DNA of 64,000 nucleotides, from the NCBI GenBank assembly GCA_947623585.1, contig CANQHA010000003.1, positions 1-64,000 of the forward strand. The letters are read 5' to 3'. Positions 1-10,190 of the stretch are shown here, piece after piece. The DNA comes from an uncultured Clostridia bacterium (lineage in GTDB: Bacteria > Bacillota > Clostridia > Oscillospirales > Ruminococcaceae). Each line of letters starts with the position of its first letter. Position 1 is the first letter of the stretch. The notes under the pieces were generated by a model. The model saw only the letters and a program-made list of their open reading frames with translations. It was not told where the DNA came from and ran no database searches. Both the position numbers and the translations under genes were made by a program.

Positions 1-2177
1 GGACCCGACTTTTGCGATTTTCATCACCTTCTTTCTTTGCAATTATTTCAATCCGCGGGTCCCGTGTGGGACCCGACAAGAACGAATCTTTTAGTGCTTT
101 ATGAAAAACTGTTTAATATTTCAATCCGCGGGTCCCGTGTGGGACCCGACTTTTGCGATTTTCATCACCTTCTTTCTTTGCAATTATTTCAATCCGCGGG
201 TCCCGTGTGGGACCCGACTTCTATGATGAATTATGTTTGAACGATATGTAAAATTTCAATCCGCGGGTCCCGTGTGGGACCCGACTTTGCGATTTTCATC
301 ACCTTCTTTCTTTGCAATTATTTCAATCCGCGGGTCCCGTGTGGGACCCGACTCCGCGCAGCTTGATAAGTTGTATGATGAATTTGTATTTCAATCCGCG
401 GGTCCCGTGTGGGACCCGACCTCCCAGCGAATAATATTTATAACTAACTTAGGTATTTCAATCCGCGGGTCCCGTGTGGGACCCGACGTGTCACAATTTG
501 CTCGGAATTCTTCAATATAATATTTCAATCCGCGGGTCCCGTGTGGGACCCGACGTTAGAATGGTCTCGAACTTCTTATAGCGATTATATTTCAATCCGC
601 GGGTCCCGTGTGGGACCCGACGAGATACAGATAGATTTTAATAGTCTTGAATCTATTTCAATCCGCGGGTCCCGTGTGGGACCCGACATATAATAATTGT
701 GGAGGTGTTCGATATGACACAAATATTTCAATCCGCGGGTCCCGTGTGGGACCCGACTCCGCAGTAAAAGACGACGGGTAAATACCTGTAATATTTCAAT
801 CCGCGGGTCCCGTGTGGGACCCGACATGTGTCACAATTTGCTTGGAATTCTTCAATATAATATTTCAATCCGCGGGTCCCGTGTGGGACCCGACAGAACG
901 CTGCCATTATTCAAGGGCAAGAGGATATATTTCAATCCGCGGGTCCCGTGTGGGACCCGACTTTTTCACATTTTGCCACGAATAGAAGCCTATTTATTTC
1001 AATCCGCGGGTCCCGTGTGGGACCCGACAAAAGTTTATGAGAAACATTCGCAGAAACAAATATTTCAATCCGCGGGTCCCGTGTGGGACCCGACTCTGAG
1101 GTGTTTTTTTTGTTTGAGCGATATGTAAATTTCAATCCGCGGGTCCCGTGTGGGACCCGACATATTAGTAACAGATATCTGCTTCAAAATATTGTCATTT
1201 CAATCCGCGGGTCCCGTGTGGGACCCGACCCATTGACAAAGCCCCCTTTCATAGAGTATAATATTTCAATCCGCGGGTCCCGTGTGGGACCCGACGTTTG
1301 CAGGGAATATGATATCAGTTACTATTATATATTTCAATCCGCGGGTCCCGTGTGGGACCCGACATTTTGCATTGTCCGCAATGCTTCTGGGCGGATATTT
1401 CAATCCGCGGGTCCCGTGTGGGACCCGACAACTGTTCGATTACCTCTTTTATTGTATCGCAGTATTTCAATCCGCGGGTCCCGTGTGGGACCCGACTTCG
1501 GCGGTTCGGTCGTCGGCCGCCGAGATTACATTTCAATCCGCGGGTCCCGTGTGGGACCCGACCGTGCCCGTGCCCTGCCAGAACGGCACCTCTTCATATT
1601 TCAATCCGCGGGTCCCGTGTGGGACCCGACCTGACCGCAATTCACCACGTCGCGCACTTATCTATTATTTCAATCCGCGGGTCCCGTGTGGGACCCGACG
1701 ACCAACACCGCAGCAGACAACGCCGACGAAAAGGCATTTCAATCCGCGGGTCCCGTGTGGGACCCGACTGTCACCCTTATCGCCCTTGGGAATCCCAAAC
1801 TCATTTCAATCCGCGGGTCCCGTGTGGGACCCGACTATTCTTACCCGGGTCCACCAACTCAGTTATGGATATTTCAATCCGCGGGTCCCGTGTGGGACCC
1901 GACTGCTTCTGCGGTCATTGTACTGCCTCCTTAACTTATTTCAATCCGCGGGTCCCGTGTGGGACCCGACCCGTTTCCTCTTCCTGCTGATCTTCATTGG
2001 ATGGAGTATTTCAATCCGCGGGTCCCGTGTGGGACCCGACCTGTTTCCGACCGCCAAATTAGCAATGGTCACATATTTCAATCCGCGGGTCCCGTGTGGG
2101 ACCCGACATCGTTTTTAAAAGTAACTCCGACGACCTTGGTATGTATTTCAATCCGCGGGTCCCGTGTGGGACCCGAC
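1..2177 (-). CRISPR. Type I-C CRISPR array, 32 full repeats plus a partial one at the left edge
   Basis: Thirty-two full copies of a 33-nt repeat begin at 45, 118, 186, 253, 320 and so on to 2145, and the last 9 nt of another copy sit at 1-9, so the array continues outside the window. On the plus strand the repeat starts ATTTCAATCC and ends GGGACCCGAC. It contains an 8-bp hairpin (CGGGTCCC, GTGT loop, GGGACCCG). I see no repeat variants. Spacers are 33-40 nt. The reverse complement ends in ATTGAAAT, the usual 5' handle of type I-C crRNA, so transcription runs on the minus strand from the leader on the right. New spacers therefore enter at the 2177 end and the oldest lie at the window edge. 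The leader-distal part contains duplicated and variant spacers. Confidence 0.98.
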
Positions 2178-2346
2178 AGCAAATTTGCATAAATTAAAAA
2201 ATAGGTTTTGTGCAAATTTGTAAAAAAGTAAGTTTTAAAAAATATTAAAACTTATAATACTTAGTAAAACATCAAATGCGGTTTTACTATTTGTTAAAAA
2301 TTGCAGTGCGAATACATGGGATATATATGATTACTATAGTTTCGCA
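2178..2346 (-). promoter_or_regulatory. CRISPR leader
   Basis: This AT-rich 169-bp stretch lies between the cas2 stop and the first repeat, where type I-C leaders normally sit. A perfect palindrome GCAAATTTGC (2179-2188) lies 1 bp from the first repeat, and GCAAATTTG recurs at 2212-2220. A second inverted repeat, AGTGCGAA (2305-2312) and TTCGCACT (2341-2348), reaches into the cas2 stop codon. No unambiguous -35/-10 pair was found for the array transcript. That the palindromes are integration-factor or promoter elements is an inference. Confidence 0.75.
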
Positions 2347-2646
2347 CTAAATAATCAGTGGGTCATTGACATCAAAGCCGGGGTTTGTCCCGATATGTTC
2401 CACTTTGCTTTTGTAGTTATTTCCAAGGTTATAAAACCTTAGGCTGTCCTTGTCTTTGTCAATGATTTTTTCAAGGATATTTTTGACTTTGCGGCATGTC
2501 GCAGCGTCCATATTGCATTCAAATACTGAATTTTGCACTCGTTGACCGTAATTCACGCATTCCTTTGCCACCTTGCGAAGACGCTTTTTGCCCTCCGGGG
2601 TTTCTGTGTTGACATCGTAAGTTATGAGTACAAGCAAAATTATCAC
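2347..2646 (-). CDS. cas2: CRISPR-associated endonuclease Cas2
   Basis: A 99-residue Cas2, the scaffold subunit of the Cas1-Cas2 spacer integrase. The N-terminal ferredoxin-like strand holds the conserved acidic residue (LITYDV, D11). The length fits the family (about 90-100 residues). The start is GTG, placed directly after the cas1 TAG stop with no intervening base, so translation is probably coupled to cas1. It is the last gene of the cas operon; the leader and array follow in the same direction. Recognition rests on the motif, size and position next to cas1. Confidence 0.95.
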   Translation of the reverse strand: MIILLVLITYDVNTETPEGKKRLRKVAKECVNYGQRVQNSVFECNMDAATCRKVKNILEKIIDKDKDSLRFYNLGNNYKSKVEHIGTNPGFDVNDPLII

Positions 2647-3678
2647 CTACTTCCAGAAAAACGGAGGATATTCGTCAATGTCACCGCGGATATATCTTGC
2701 AAGCAACAACGCCTGTGCAAACGGAACCATACCCCATTCGACCTTTTCATCTAAAAACGGATGGGTTATAACCTCCTGCTTTTTTGATTGCCAATGTGAC
2801 AAAAAAGTTCTTCTGAACGAATCGGTCATGACAACGGCGCCGCTTTCTTTTTTTACAAAGCAGGACGGGTCAGCTATGCGTTTGTTTATCAGTGTCAGCA
2901 CAAATCTGTCTGCCATAACGCTGCGAAGTTCTTCTATCATGTCCAGAGCAAGAGAGGCCCTTCCCGGACGTTCGGTATGAAAGAATCCTTCATACGGGTC
3001 CAGCCCGACGGACTCAAGGGCAGATGAACACATACTTGTCAGCAACGTATAAGCAAACGACAGCATAGCGTTAATGGGGTCAAGAGGAGGCCTGCGGGTT
3101 CTTGACAGAAATGCGAAATCGGTTTTCTGTTGCAAAATCATATCGTTGAATACAGAAAAGTAATCTGATGCAGCTTTACCCTCTATTCCGCGAAGATAGT
3201 CAGCAGATTCTGCATTTTTTGCATTTATCATAGCTGCGCTGAGCTTTTCCGATACATCCTTAAGCCTACTTATGTCAACGCGCATCGGATAATCTCTGCA
3301 TGTCCGTTCGAGTACCCATTTAGAGTTGTATAGCTTTCCGATAATACAGTTTTTTGCGATTTTAAGGCTTTCCTTTTCATTTTCGGCAATCCTGTACTGT
3401 TCTCTTCGCAATAGGATATTTCCCCTCTGGCTGCCGGTAACTCTGGCAAGAAATCTGCCTGAGGGTGTGAGAAAACTTATTGAAATATTTCTTCCGGCAC
3501 ATGCGCCCATGAGCGCCGGACTTGCTCCGGTATAACCGAATGTTATTATCGCTTCGAGATTGTGCATAGGTACTCGCATTAGTTCTTCGTCCTTTTCAGA
3601 GACTACAATGTTTTCACCGTCTAACGAAAGATATTTTCCCGGTGATGTAACATAAAGCGTATTGAGCAGTTTTTTCAT
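2647..3678 (-). CDS. cas1: CRISPR-associated integrase Cas1 (type I-C)
   Basis: A 343-residue Cas1, the metal-dependent integrase that inserts prespacers at the leader end. Candidate metal ligands are E166 (in RGIEGKAAS), H234 (in GFFHTERPGR) and D246 (in SLALDMIEE), the expected Glu-His-Asp spacing. The N-terminal beta domain opens with LNTLYVTSPGKYLSLDGENI, typical of the I-C branch. ATG start 2 nt after the cas4 stop; its weak ribosome site lies inside the cas4 end. It forms the adaptation module with cas4 and cas2. Confidence 0.97.
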   Translation of the reverse strand: MKKLLNTLYVTSPGKYLSLDGENIVVSEKDEELMRVPMHNLEAIITFGYTGASPALMGACAGRNISISFLTPSGRFLARVTGSQRGNILLRREQYRIAENEKESLKIAKNCIIGKLYNSKWVLERTCRDYPMRVDISRLKDVSEKLSAAMINAKNAESADYLRGIEGKAASDYFSVFNDMILQQKTDFAFLSRTRRPPLDPINAMLSFAYTLLTSMCSSALESVGLDPYEGFFHTERPGRASLALDMIEELRSVMADRFVLTLINKRIADPSCFVKKESGAVVMTDSFRRTFLSHWQSKKQEVITHPFLDEKVEWGMVPFAQALLLARYIRGDIDEYPPFFWK

Positions 3679-3680
3679 GA

Positions 3681-4355
3681 TTATATCTCCGCGTCCGAAA
3701 TTGCCGACATTATATATTCCTTAGCGCTTTTCTTTTTCTCAAGCTGCGGCAGACAAATATCTTTAACAGAACACGCATTACACGACTTGGTTCGTTTGGC
3801 TGACGGTGTAGTTCCTCTTGAGGTGTAATCGTGAATCTGTGAAATAATATTTCTGACGTTATTTCTGAGACTGTCTGTGAATTCTACTTTTTGGCGGCGT
3901 TTTGTCTCAGCATAATAAATGCACCCTTGCGGAATATCAACGCAAAGCATTTCTTCAAGGCAAAGGGCCTGTGCGCAAAGCTGTAACCTGTCAAACTCCT
4001 CTGTTTTAGGCGCCCCACGTTTGTATTCGATCGGAATGACTTTGAAATAACCGTCATACTCGGGAATATAAGCAGATTGCGCTGATTCGGGGTCAGATCT
4101 GTGAAATTCTATCACGTCGCATTCTCCGCTTATACCAAGCTCTTTCGAGCTTATCTGTATTCCGCGCGATATAATAAGATTTCCTCGCTTTTCGGAGGAA
4201 AAGCTGTCATGCGCGCGTTCATGTACTATACGTCCTTCAGCTGTTTTAAGGTTTTCAAGCCATTGCTGTTCCAAATACACAAGTCCCCATTGGCGCTTGC
4301 AAAATGCAAAGTGCTGTATTCCCGAAAGCTGTATATAGTCGTCCTCGCTGTACAA
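3681..4355 (-). CDS. cas4: CRISPR-associated exonuclease Cas4
   Basis: A 224-residue RecB-like nuclease. In type I-C it trims prespacers and selects the PAM together with Cas1-Cas2. Four cysteines expected to hold an Fe-S cluster are visible: C19 (FCKRQW), then C192, C195 and C201 (SCNACSVKDIC). Nuclease residues are D80 (GECDVIEF), E110 and K112 (IEYKRG). The start codon is TTG, immediately after the cas7 TGA; a downstream ATG would remove the first conserved segment. No frame damage is seen. Confidence 0.96.
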   Translation of the reverse strand: MYSEDDYIQLSGIQHFAFCKRQWGLVYLEQQWLENLKTAEGRIVHERAHDSFSSEKRGNLIISRGIQISSKELGISGECDVIEFHRSDPESAQSAYIPEYDGYFKVIPIEYKRGAPKTEEFDRLQLCAQALCLEEMLCVDIPQGCIYYAETKRRQKVEFTDSLRNNVRNIISQIHDYTSRGTTPSAKRTKSCNACSVKDICLPQLEKKKSAKEYIMSAISDAEI

Positions 4356-5210
4356 TCAATATACCTCCGGTTCTATGCAGCCGTCGAGTTTTTCAAGCTC
4401 AACATCATAATCATCGAAGCAGACGGGCCTATCGGTCTTAGCGGCTATCTTCACGCTCCTATGTATCCTTGCCGTAGAGACAGCCGGCGTCTTTTCGGCG
4501 TGCTGCCACCAGTAAAGTCTTTCGACCTCCATGCTTCCTTCGGGTCTTGCCGAAGAGGCGTCATTTTCAAAGAGGGTTTTAAGCGCGAGTTTGAGTTTTT
4601 CGGCGTCTTCCTGGGAAAAGCCGGTCTTTTCTGCAAGCTGGACGTTTACGCTGCCCTTGACGACATACAGACCATATGTGATACGGTGCTTCATTCCCAT
4701 GGTATCTGATGCACGTCCTTCCTTTGACTCGCTGTTGACGCTCTTTGTTATCTGTGTGCTTACAAGTTCGATGGGCGAGACGCTCATTGCCGGGTGAACG
4801 GAAACGGGTCCTCTGACGCCCACGGAAACCTCCGCTCCTTTAAATGCGAAAACCTGACCGAACATTCTTACATCTGTCCACTCAGCGCAGGCGATTTTAG
4901 CTATAGCGGTTTTATCGGCCTTTTTGCCCTTTGACATCTCTTTTTTGAGATCTGCGCAGGCTTCTGCTCTATCGTGAAGGCTGTCAAAGCCGTCGTCTGC
5001 CCTGTCGTCTGACTGAACGAATATCTTTTCTCCCATATCCTGAAGACGATTTCTTATTTTCCTCTTTATGCAGACATCTGATATTTCTCCGTAGCCGTCG
5101 AAGTTTTCGCGCGGACGGTTACCGTTGAGGGGATCGCCGTTCGGGTTGGCGTTAGTAGCAGATATAAGCGCTACGAAATCAATTTTTCCTTTAAGATTAC
5201 TCATTTTCAT
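4356..5210 (-). CDS. cas7c: Cascade backbone protein Cas7 (Csd2/Csh2 family)
   Basis: A 284-residue Cas7 that forms the crRNA-coating backbone of the I-C Cascade. The family signature near the N-terminus is clear (ISATNANPNGDPLNGNRPR), followed by SDVCIKRKIRNRLQ. Two in-frame ATGs compete: 5210 lies 3 nt from the AGGAGG ribosome site and 5204 lies 9 nt from it, so the true start may be 5204. The start overlaps the cas8c 3' end by 14 nt, suggesting coupled translation of large-subunit and backbone genes. Confidence 0.96.
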   Translation of the reverse strand: MKMSNLKGKIDFVALISATNANPNGDPLNGNRPRENFDGYGEISDVCIKRKIRNRLQDMGEKIFVQSDDRADDGFDSLHDRAEACADLKKEMSKGKKADKTAIAKIACAEWTDVRMFGQVFAFKGAEVSVGVRGPVSVHPAMSVSPIELVSTQITKSVNSESKEGRASDTMGMKHRITYGLYVVKGSVNVQLAEKTGFSQEDAEKLKLALKTLFENDASSARPEGSMEVERLYWWQHAEKTPAVSTARIHRSVKIAAKTDRPVCFDDYDVELEKLDGCIEPEVY

Positions 5211-7059
5211 TTTCCTCCTGATCTTTTTTCTTATTTAAAGCGTACGACTGGTTATAGAATCCGAGAAGATAAAGCCCACTGAGTGGGGAATTGTCCGCAA
5301 AGTCAGCCTCGCTCATTTTTTCTGTGATTTCCCCAATGAGCTTCTCATATTTAATCCTTTCGCCGACGCTTAGTTTTTGCAGATAGGGTATTATTCTGTC
5401 ATGTATATTTGCCCACGTTTTCATAGGCTGGCGTGAAAACAGATTCATGTACCTCTTTGCGTTGGTGAGCCTGTCCTCGTCTTTTGCGTATGTCAGATAT
5501 TCTATTCTATCTGCGACTGCAAGCAGTCTGCCGAAGAGATAGCTTCTGTCTGTGCTGTTTGTGTTGAGTGACACTTTCCAATCCTCCTTGCTACTGTTTT
5601 CTATTTCTTTTTTCTTGATAAATGAGCAGGCAAGCGAGAGCGCACGCTCCCAATCTCTGCTCTTTGGATCGAACGATTCCGGTGAGGAAGCTCTGTTTAC
5701 CGCGAGGTTTACGATATCCTGCGGCAGCCTCTTGCCGTAGATAATGCACGGTCTTAGGCGGTTGCAGAAGCTTTGAAGCAGTTTTTCATCGCTGCTTATC
5801 TTCTCGCGTCCATAAAGTATGCAGGCGATATCTTTTAACCCCGGAACGCCGTAATATTTCGGCGTTCCTTTTTTAAGTGAAAGGTGAATAAGCCCGCAGT
5901 CGTTGTGCCATTTTTTGATATTTTCAAGATATTCGCTTGTGCTTAGCTCCGAGGCTTCGATTACGGAAAGACGTCCCGGAGTGGCGGCATTGAGCGCCAT
6001 TATGACTGTTTTAGAAGAATAATCGGACGTTTTGATGTACCCGTTCATTGCTGACTCAAATCTTGCCGCGCTCGCTGCGTCTGTGTCATAGCGTTCTTCC
6101 TCTTCCGTAAACGCATCGACAATAGAGCAGATTTCATCGGTTCCGGCGCTGTAATCCGGCAGGGGCTTCATCGCCGATTCCCAGACGGCAACGCACAGAT
6201 TGCCGAAATTGCTGCCCTGCTTTCTTATTATCCATTTCAGAGCATTATGGATTTTCTGCGATTCTTCATATCCTATGGCGAAGGCCTCTTCGGCAGTGGA
6301 AAAACGTCCCCTGAATGTAAATCCGCTGCTGTCGTTTGAGGATATAAGTTTGGCACTGTCTCCGTCGTTGCGGATTTTTTTAGGCTGAAGATATGATATC
6401 GGAACAACTTCTCCTGTTAAATAGGATATTTCTGCATTACCGGCGCGGCTTTTTACATATTCGATATATGAACCCCTCAATGTAATGTCACGCCAGCACT
6501 CGGGCGGAGCAGCGTCTTCACTATCTTCTGATTCTACCGAAAATCTTACGAACTCCTGTTTTATATTCGGTATTTTTTCGTTTTCATCTGTTTCAAGGAC
6601 ACCGCTGCGAAGAAGGTCTGAAATAATACATTCTTTTTTGACGTATTCATATACAGCCCGAACCTTTTCGTGCGAATGCTCCGATTCAGCCCAATCTTTT
6701 ATTCCATTAAGATACAGACGGTGCTTCTCCTCGGATAGCTTATCTAAATCGGGAGCAAAGTCATTATAGTTTCCGGCAAGGTAGCTGAGGTTGTCGCAGA
6801 GCGGGTGAGCTGCCGAGCCGGAGGTTCTTGCGGCGGATTCCTCTGTCACAGGGATTACCGTGACTGAATCATCTTTTGCAACTCTCTCTGCTCCACGAAA
6901 GTTGCCGCTTGGCAAAAGCTTTACGGTTACGGTCGCCTTTTGCGTGGTATGATACGGTGGAAGCAGAATTACATCTTCACCAAACCTGCCTTTTATTTCG
7001 CGGCCAACGATGTCACAGCTGCTTTCATAAAGATTCAAAAGTTCTCTTACCCAGTTCAA
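5197..7059 (-). CDS. cas8c: Cascade large subunit Cas8c (Csd1)
   Basis: A 620-residue Csd1/Cas8c. In type I-C it recognises the PAM, and an internal start in the family often also yields the small subunit Cas11c. I chose the TTG at 7059: it follows a good ribosome site (GGAGGTGG) and overlaps the cas5 TGA, and the family-like sequence begins there ([12 protein letters not shown]). A longer reading frame upstream is only cas5 sequence in another frame. Landmarks include [20 protein letters not shown] and a C-terminal helical region rich in charged residues ([19 protein letters not shown]). Assignment rests on size, position between cas5 and cas7 and these segments. Confidence 0.94.
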   Translation of the reverse strand: MNWVRELLNLYESSCDIVGREIKGRFGEDVILLPPYHTTQKATVTVKLLPSGNFRGAERVAKDDSVTVIPVTEESAARTSGSAAHPLCDNLSYLAGNYNDFAPDLDKLSEEKHRLYLNGIKDWAESEHSHEKVRAVYEYVKKECIISDLLRSGVLETDENEKIPNIKQEFVRFSVESEDSEDAAPPECWRDITLRGSYIEYVKSRAGNAEISYLTGEVVPISYLQPKKIRNDGDSAKLISSNDSSGFTFRGRFSTAEEAFAIGYEESQKIHNALKWIIRKQGSNFGNLCVAVWESAMKPLPDYSAGTDEICSIVDAFTEEEERYDTDAASAARFESAMNGYIKTSDYSSKTVIMALNAATPGRLSVIEASELSTSEYLENIKKWHNDCGLIHLSLKKGTPKYYGVPGLKDIACILYGREKISSDEKLLQSFCNRLRPCIIYGKRLPQDIVNLAVNRASSPESFDPKSRDWERALSLACSFIKKKEIENSSKEDWKVSLNTNSTDRSYLFGRLLAVADRIEYLTYAKDEDRLTNAKRYMNLFSRQPMKTWANIHDRIIPYLQKLSVGERIKYEKLIGEITEKMSEADFADNSPLSGLYLLGFYNQSYALNKKKDQEENENE

Positions 7060-7775
7060 GGCTCCACCTCCCCGAATTCGTTTATTCCCGAGAAATTGCC
7101 GTCGCCAAAAATTTTCATATCCATGTCTTTGATCCTGCGCTTTTGAGTACATTCTTCGGGACGTGGAAATGTTATAACTCCGTTTTTCATCACCGCCCGA
7201 AAGAACCTGACTGTCAGACCGCCGCGGTCTTCGTCCAAAACGGCCTCGTCGGCATAGGTTATTCCGTGATACATAAATCCGAAGTCAAGCTCGTCGATGC
7301 TGTCGTAAAAACCTTTGCCTTCGTCGAAAGCGCAGGGTTCGACGTAGCCCTGGCATTCCCTTGTTCCGAGAAAAATGTCGCGCCTGCCGCCGCGCTCGAC
7401 CATGCGCTTTGCAATATTGTGGTGCTTGTTTTCGTTGCGGTCCGAAGCCAGCTCCGGTCGGTTCGTGTTCCATTCAAAGTGCGCTCTGACCCTGTATCTT
7501 ACGTCTTTAAGATAGGTGTAAAACGACAAGTCGTTTCCGCCATTGTAGGAAATAGGTCTTATTCCCTTGGACTCGGTCTGAATGGGATTCATGACCCGAA
7601 CAGCATCTACTATCCACACGATTGTAGGCTTCCAGTAAATGCTCTGAACAATACCTTTCAGCGCTTCATACGTCGGGACATGATAGCTGAGTTTTTCGCC
7701 GCCGACTCTTGTTATCGGGTCAGAAAATAGCGCATATGGACCGGTAAGCTCAAATTCAATTTTGTTTTCGTGCAA
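7056..7775 (-). CDS. cas5c: CRISPR RNA endonuclease Cas5c (Cas5d)
   Basis: A 239-residue Cas5 of the catalytic I-C type, which replaces Cas6 and cuts the repeat to release crRNA. The residues known from the Bacillus halodurans enzyme (Tyr46, Lys116, His117) match Y47, K117 and H118 here (SIYWKP and [10 protein letters not shown]). The glycine-rich N-terminal segment ([20 protein letters not shown]) is typical. The start is TTG with GGAAGTG upstream. It lies 24 nt downstream of cas3 and overlaps cas8c. Confidence 0.97.
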   Translation of the reverse strand: MHENKIEFELTGPYALFSDPITRVGGEKLSYHVPTYEALKGIVQSIYWKPTIVWIVDAVRVMNPIQTESKGIRPISYNGGNDLSFYTYLKDVRYRVRAHFEWNTNRPELASDRNENKHHNIAKRMVERGGRRDIFLGTRECQGYVEPCAFDEGKGFYDSIDELDFGFMYHGITYADEAVLDEDRGGLTVRFFRAVMKNGVITFPRPEECTQKRRIKDMDMKIFGDGNFSGINEFGEVEP

Positions 7776-7799
7776 AATAACACTTCCTTTCTTTAAATT

Positions 7800-10160
7800 T
7801 TATATATCCAGCAGGGGCATTTCTCGCGGTTGGTCGGAGACTCCTGTTCCGGGGTCATAATATCTGCTGTCAAGTATCATCAAACGTCCGTCCCAAACAC
7901 GGCTTATTCCGTCGACGACCTTTTTATAAAACTGTTCCGAAACAGAAACTGCATATGCCTGAAGCTGTCTGAGAATTATTTTTTTATCGGAAAGAGACGC
8001 TCCCGGGCTTTCAAGTATTTCAACCAAATTTAATACATTTTGCTCACCGATAATAAGTGAAATTTTTCCGTCATCGTCGATTACTTCAAATTCTTCGCCG
8101 GCGGTCCTGAACGCCTGACATAGAATTTTGCCGTTTCTTGCACGGCAGAAATCTTTGTTGCGAGAGAGCATTTCGACGATCGTTGTTGCCACGCCGTTTA
8201 CACACACGGGGTAGCTTAATTCGCTGTCAAGTTTAAAATAAAGTTTTTTGAAGTATAGATCTATATATTTTTCCGAGTCGAGGCGAAGTTTTTGCGGATT
8301 GTAATACCGATGCTGATTCAGCACTTCAAGCATAGCCTCCTGAGCAACGCGAATCTCTTTAAGCGACGAAACATTTTCGGCCTCACCGGTCATTTTAACA
8401 ATAAAAACGTGGCCTCTGTCAACTTCTGCATGGCGGTTGCAACGCCCCGCAGCCTGAATAACGCTGTCAAGTCCCGCTAAAGAGCGTATAACGCACCGGA
8501 AAGAAAGATTGACCCCTGCCTCTACCACCTGCGTGCTTATGCAAATTCTTCTGCCGCCGTTTTTCAGCTCTGTTATGACCTTTCTTCGATGCTCCGGGTA
8601 CATATTTGTACTCAGATGATAAACATCGTAATCCGGACAGGAATTTGAAATATGATCAAATACCTTTTTCGCACAGCTTTTGGTATTTGCAATAAAAAGA
8701 ACATCACCGAATTTTTCCGCTTTTTCCTTTATGTATTCCGAAATATGTTCAATGCTCATTCCTTTGGCGCATAATTCAGTGTCGTCGTGAAATTCGGTTC
8801 TTATAAAAACGTCGCTAAAATTCTTTTGCTCTGAGATCATAGGCAAAGACGGAAGCATACAGAAGTGGTTTTTGAGGTTCTCAAAACGAGGCTGAGTAGC
8901 AGAGCAAAGCACGAATACCGTGCCCGCATAGTTGCTCAAAAAATTGACGGCGAGGCACAAAAGCTCAGTTACCTTAATGGGCAGCGCCTGAACCTCGTCT
9001 AAAATCACAATACTGTCACATAGGCTCTGAAATCTTCTTACACACCCACTTCGAGAGGAAAACATGGTGTTGAGGAACTGCACCGAAGTTGTTACCACGA
9101 CGGGTGAACACCAATCTTCTGTCAGACGGTCATATCTCTGCTGATTTGATTCATCTTCGATAATAAGGTTAGAATGATGTTCCAATACTATATCCGACCG
9201 TCCGAGAGCTTCTCGGATCTCGTTTGCATTCTGTTCTGTAATTGAATGATACGGTGCGGCATAGATTATTCTGCGCTTGTTGTATTTCTTTGCATTAGCA
9301 ACTGCAAACCTGAGCGATGACAGAGTTTTTCCTGCGCCGGTCGGAACATTTAAAATATATCTTGGGTTGAGACCATCTGCTGCATTCCTGCAAATATCCG
9401 AAATCTCATGCCGCAAAACGTTAATGGGTTTGCTGTCGGACATGGATTCAACTTTTCTTTCAATATTATTCAGGCATTCGCTCCACAGTTCTTCGGAAGC
9501 AATTTCTTCTGAAAATTTTGTGCCGCTATTCATGAAATCTTCGGTGTTTCTACGGTCGGCGTCAATCAAAAGGGATATAAGAAGCCGTTGATACATACCA
9601 ACGGTAAAATCTTTGCTGCTATAACTGCGCCCTGTATCTGTGCAGTCGGATAATATTCGTTTTAACAGCAGCTCGCAGTCAGAATTTGCTTTTTTGGCGT
9701 ATTCGCTCAATTCCTGCAGGTTAAAATCCGAAATAAAGTTTTCAATACATTCATCAACAGGCAACAGCGAAGATTTTTCCCGGCGCATGTCTGTCAGAAA
9801 TTTTCCGTGCTCAAGGCTGTAAAAATCTTGAATCCCATGGTGAGAATAAATTGCCGCCGCTGCAAGTTCCGCGGCAGGGGAACCTTGCATAAGTTTTTCT
9901 GCCAATATTCCTCCTGCGGTCGAATGATCCAATTTTTCTGAACTGTTTTGGCTTTCTATGCTTTTTGAGAAGTATTTCGCCCATGATTCGGAATATTTGC
10001 CGCAGTCGTGCAAAAGCCCTGAAATGTATACAACATTTTTAAGAACGGATATGCAGCATTTTTTTAAACTCAATTCAGCGCTCTCTTCAAGATGGACTTT
10101 GTTTGTCTGATATGATTCGGTTATCGGATTGTAATGCGAGTAAAAAACTTTACCGGACAT
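7800..10160 (-). CDS. cas3: CRISPR nuclease-helicase Cas3
   Basis: A 786-residue HD nuclease fused to a superfamily-2 helicase, which degrades DNA marked by Cascade. HD residues are visible at H51-D52 (GLLHDCGK) with further histidines in LDHSTAG and YSHHG. Helicase motifs are Walker A VPTGAGKT (about 272-279), the DEVQ box (388-391, the DExQ form common in Firmicute Cas3) and SAT (420-422). The ATG at 10160 has a ribosome site GGAGAAGAG 6 nt upstream. An upstream in-frame ATG at 10211 lies at the promoter, before the expected transcript start, so it was rejected. First gene of the operon. Confidence 0.96.
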   Translation of the reverse strand: MSGKVFYSHYNPITESYQTNKVHLEESAELSLKKCCISVLKNVVYISGLLHDCGKYSESWAKYFSKSIESQNSSEKLDHSTAGGILAEKLMQGSPAAELAAAAIYSHHGIQDFYSLEHGKFLTDMRREKSSLLPVDECIENFISDFNLQELSEYAKKANSDCELLLKRILSDCTDTGRSYSSKDFTVGMYQRLLISLLIDADRRNTEDFMNSGTKFSEEIASEELWSECLNNIERKVESMSDSKPINVLRHEISDICRNAADGLNPRYILNVPTGAGKTLSSLRFAVANAKKYNKRRIIYAAPYHSITEQNANEIREALGRSDIVLEHHSNLIIEDESNQQRYDRLTEDWCSPVVVTTSVQFLNTMFSSRSGCVRRFQSLCDSIVILDEVQALPIKVTELLCLAVNFLSNYAGTVFVLCSATQPRFENLKNHFCMLPSLPMISEQKNFSDVFIRTEFHDDTELCAKGMSIEHISEYIKEKAEKFGDVLFIANTKSCAKKVFDHISNSCPDYDVYHLSTNMYPEHRRKVITELKNGGRRICISTQVVEAGVNLSFRCVIRSLAGLDSVIQAAGRCNRHAEVDRGHVFIVKMTGEAENVSSLKEIRVAQEAMLEVLNQHRYYNPQKLRLDSEKYIDLYFKKLYFKLDSELSYPVCVNGVATTIVEMLSRNKDFCRARNGKILCQAFRTAGEEFEVIDDDGKISLIIGEQNVLNLVEILESPGASLSDKKIILRQLQAYAVSVSEQFYKKVVDGISRVWDGRLMILDSRYYDPGTGVSDQPREMPLLDI

Positions 10161-10190
10161 ATTATACTCTTCTCCAAAATGATTTAAATA

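Noticed and set aside
1..2177. Self-targeting spacers against genes in this window
   Set aside because: No spacer match was noticed by eye, but this was not an exhaustive comparison.
37..2192. Long overlapping open frames inside the CRISPR array (up to 278 codons)
   Set aside because: They translate the repeat itself in several frames (FQSAGPVWDPT, NPRVPCGTR, SIRGSRVGPD) and have no ribosome sites.
6876..7730. 284-codon frame on the plus strand opposite cas8c and cas5c
   Set aside because: Antisense shadow; both cas genes on the other strand have intact family motifs.
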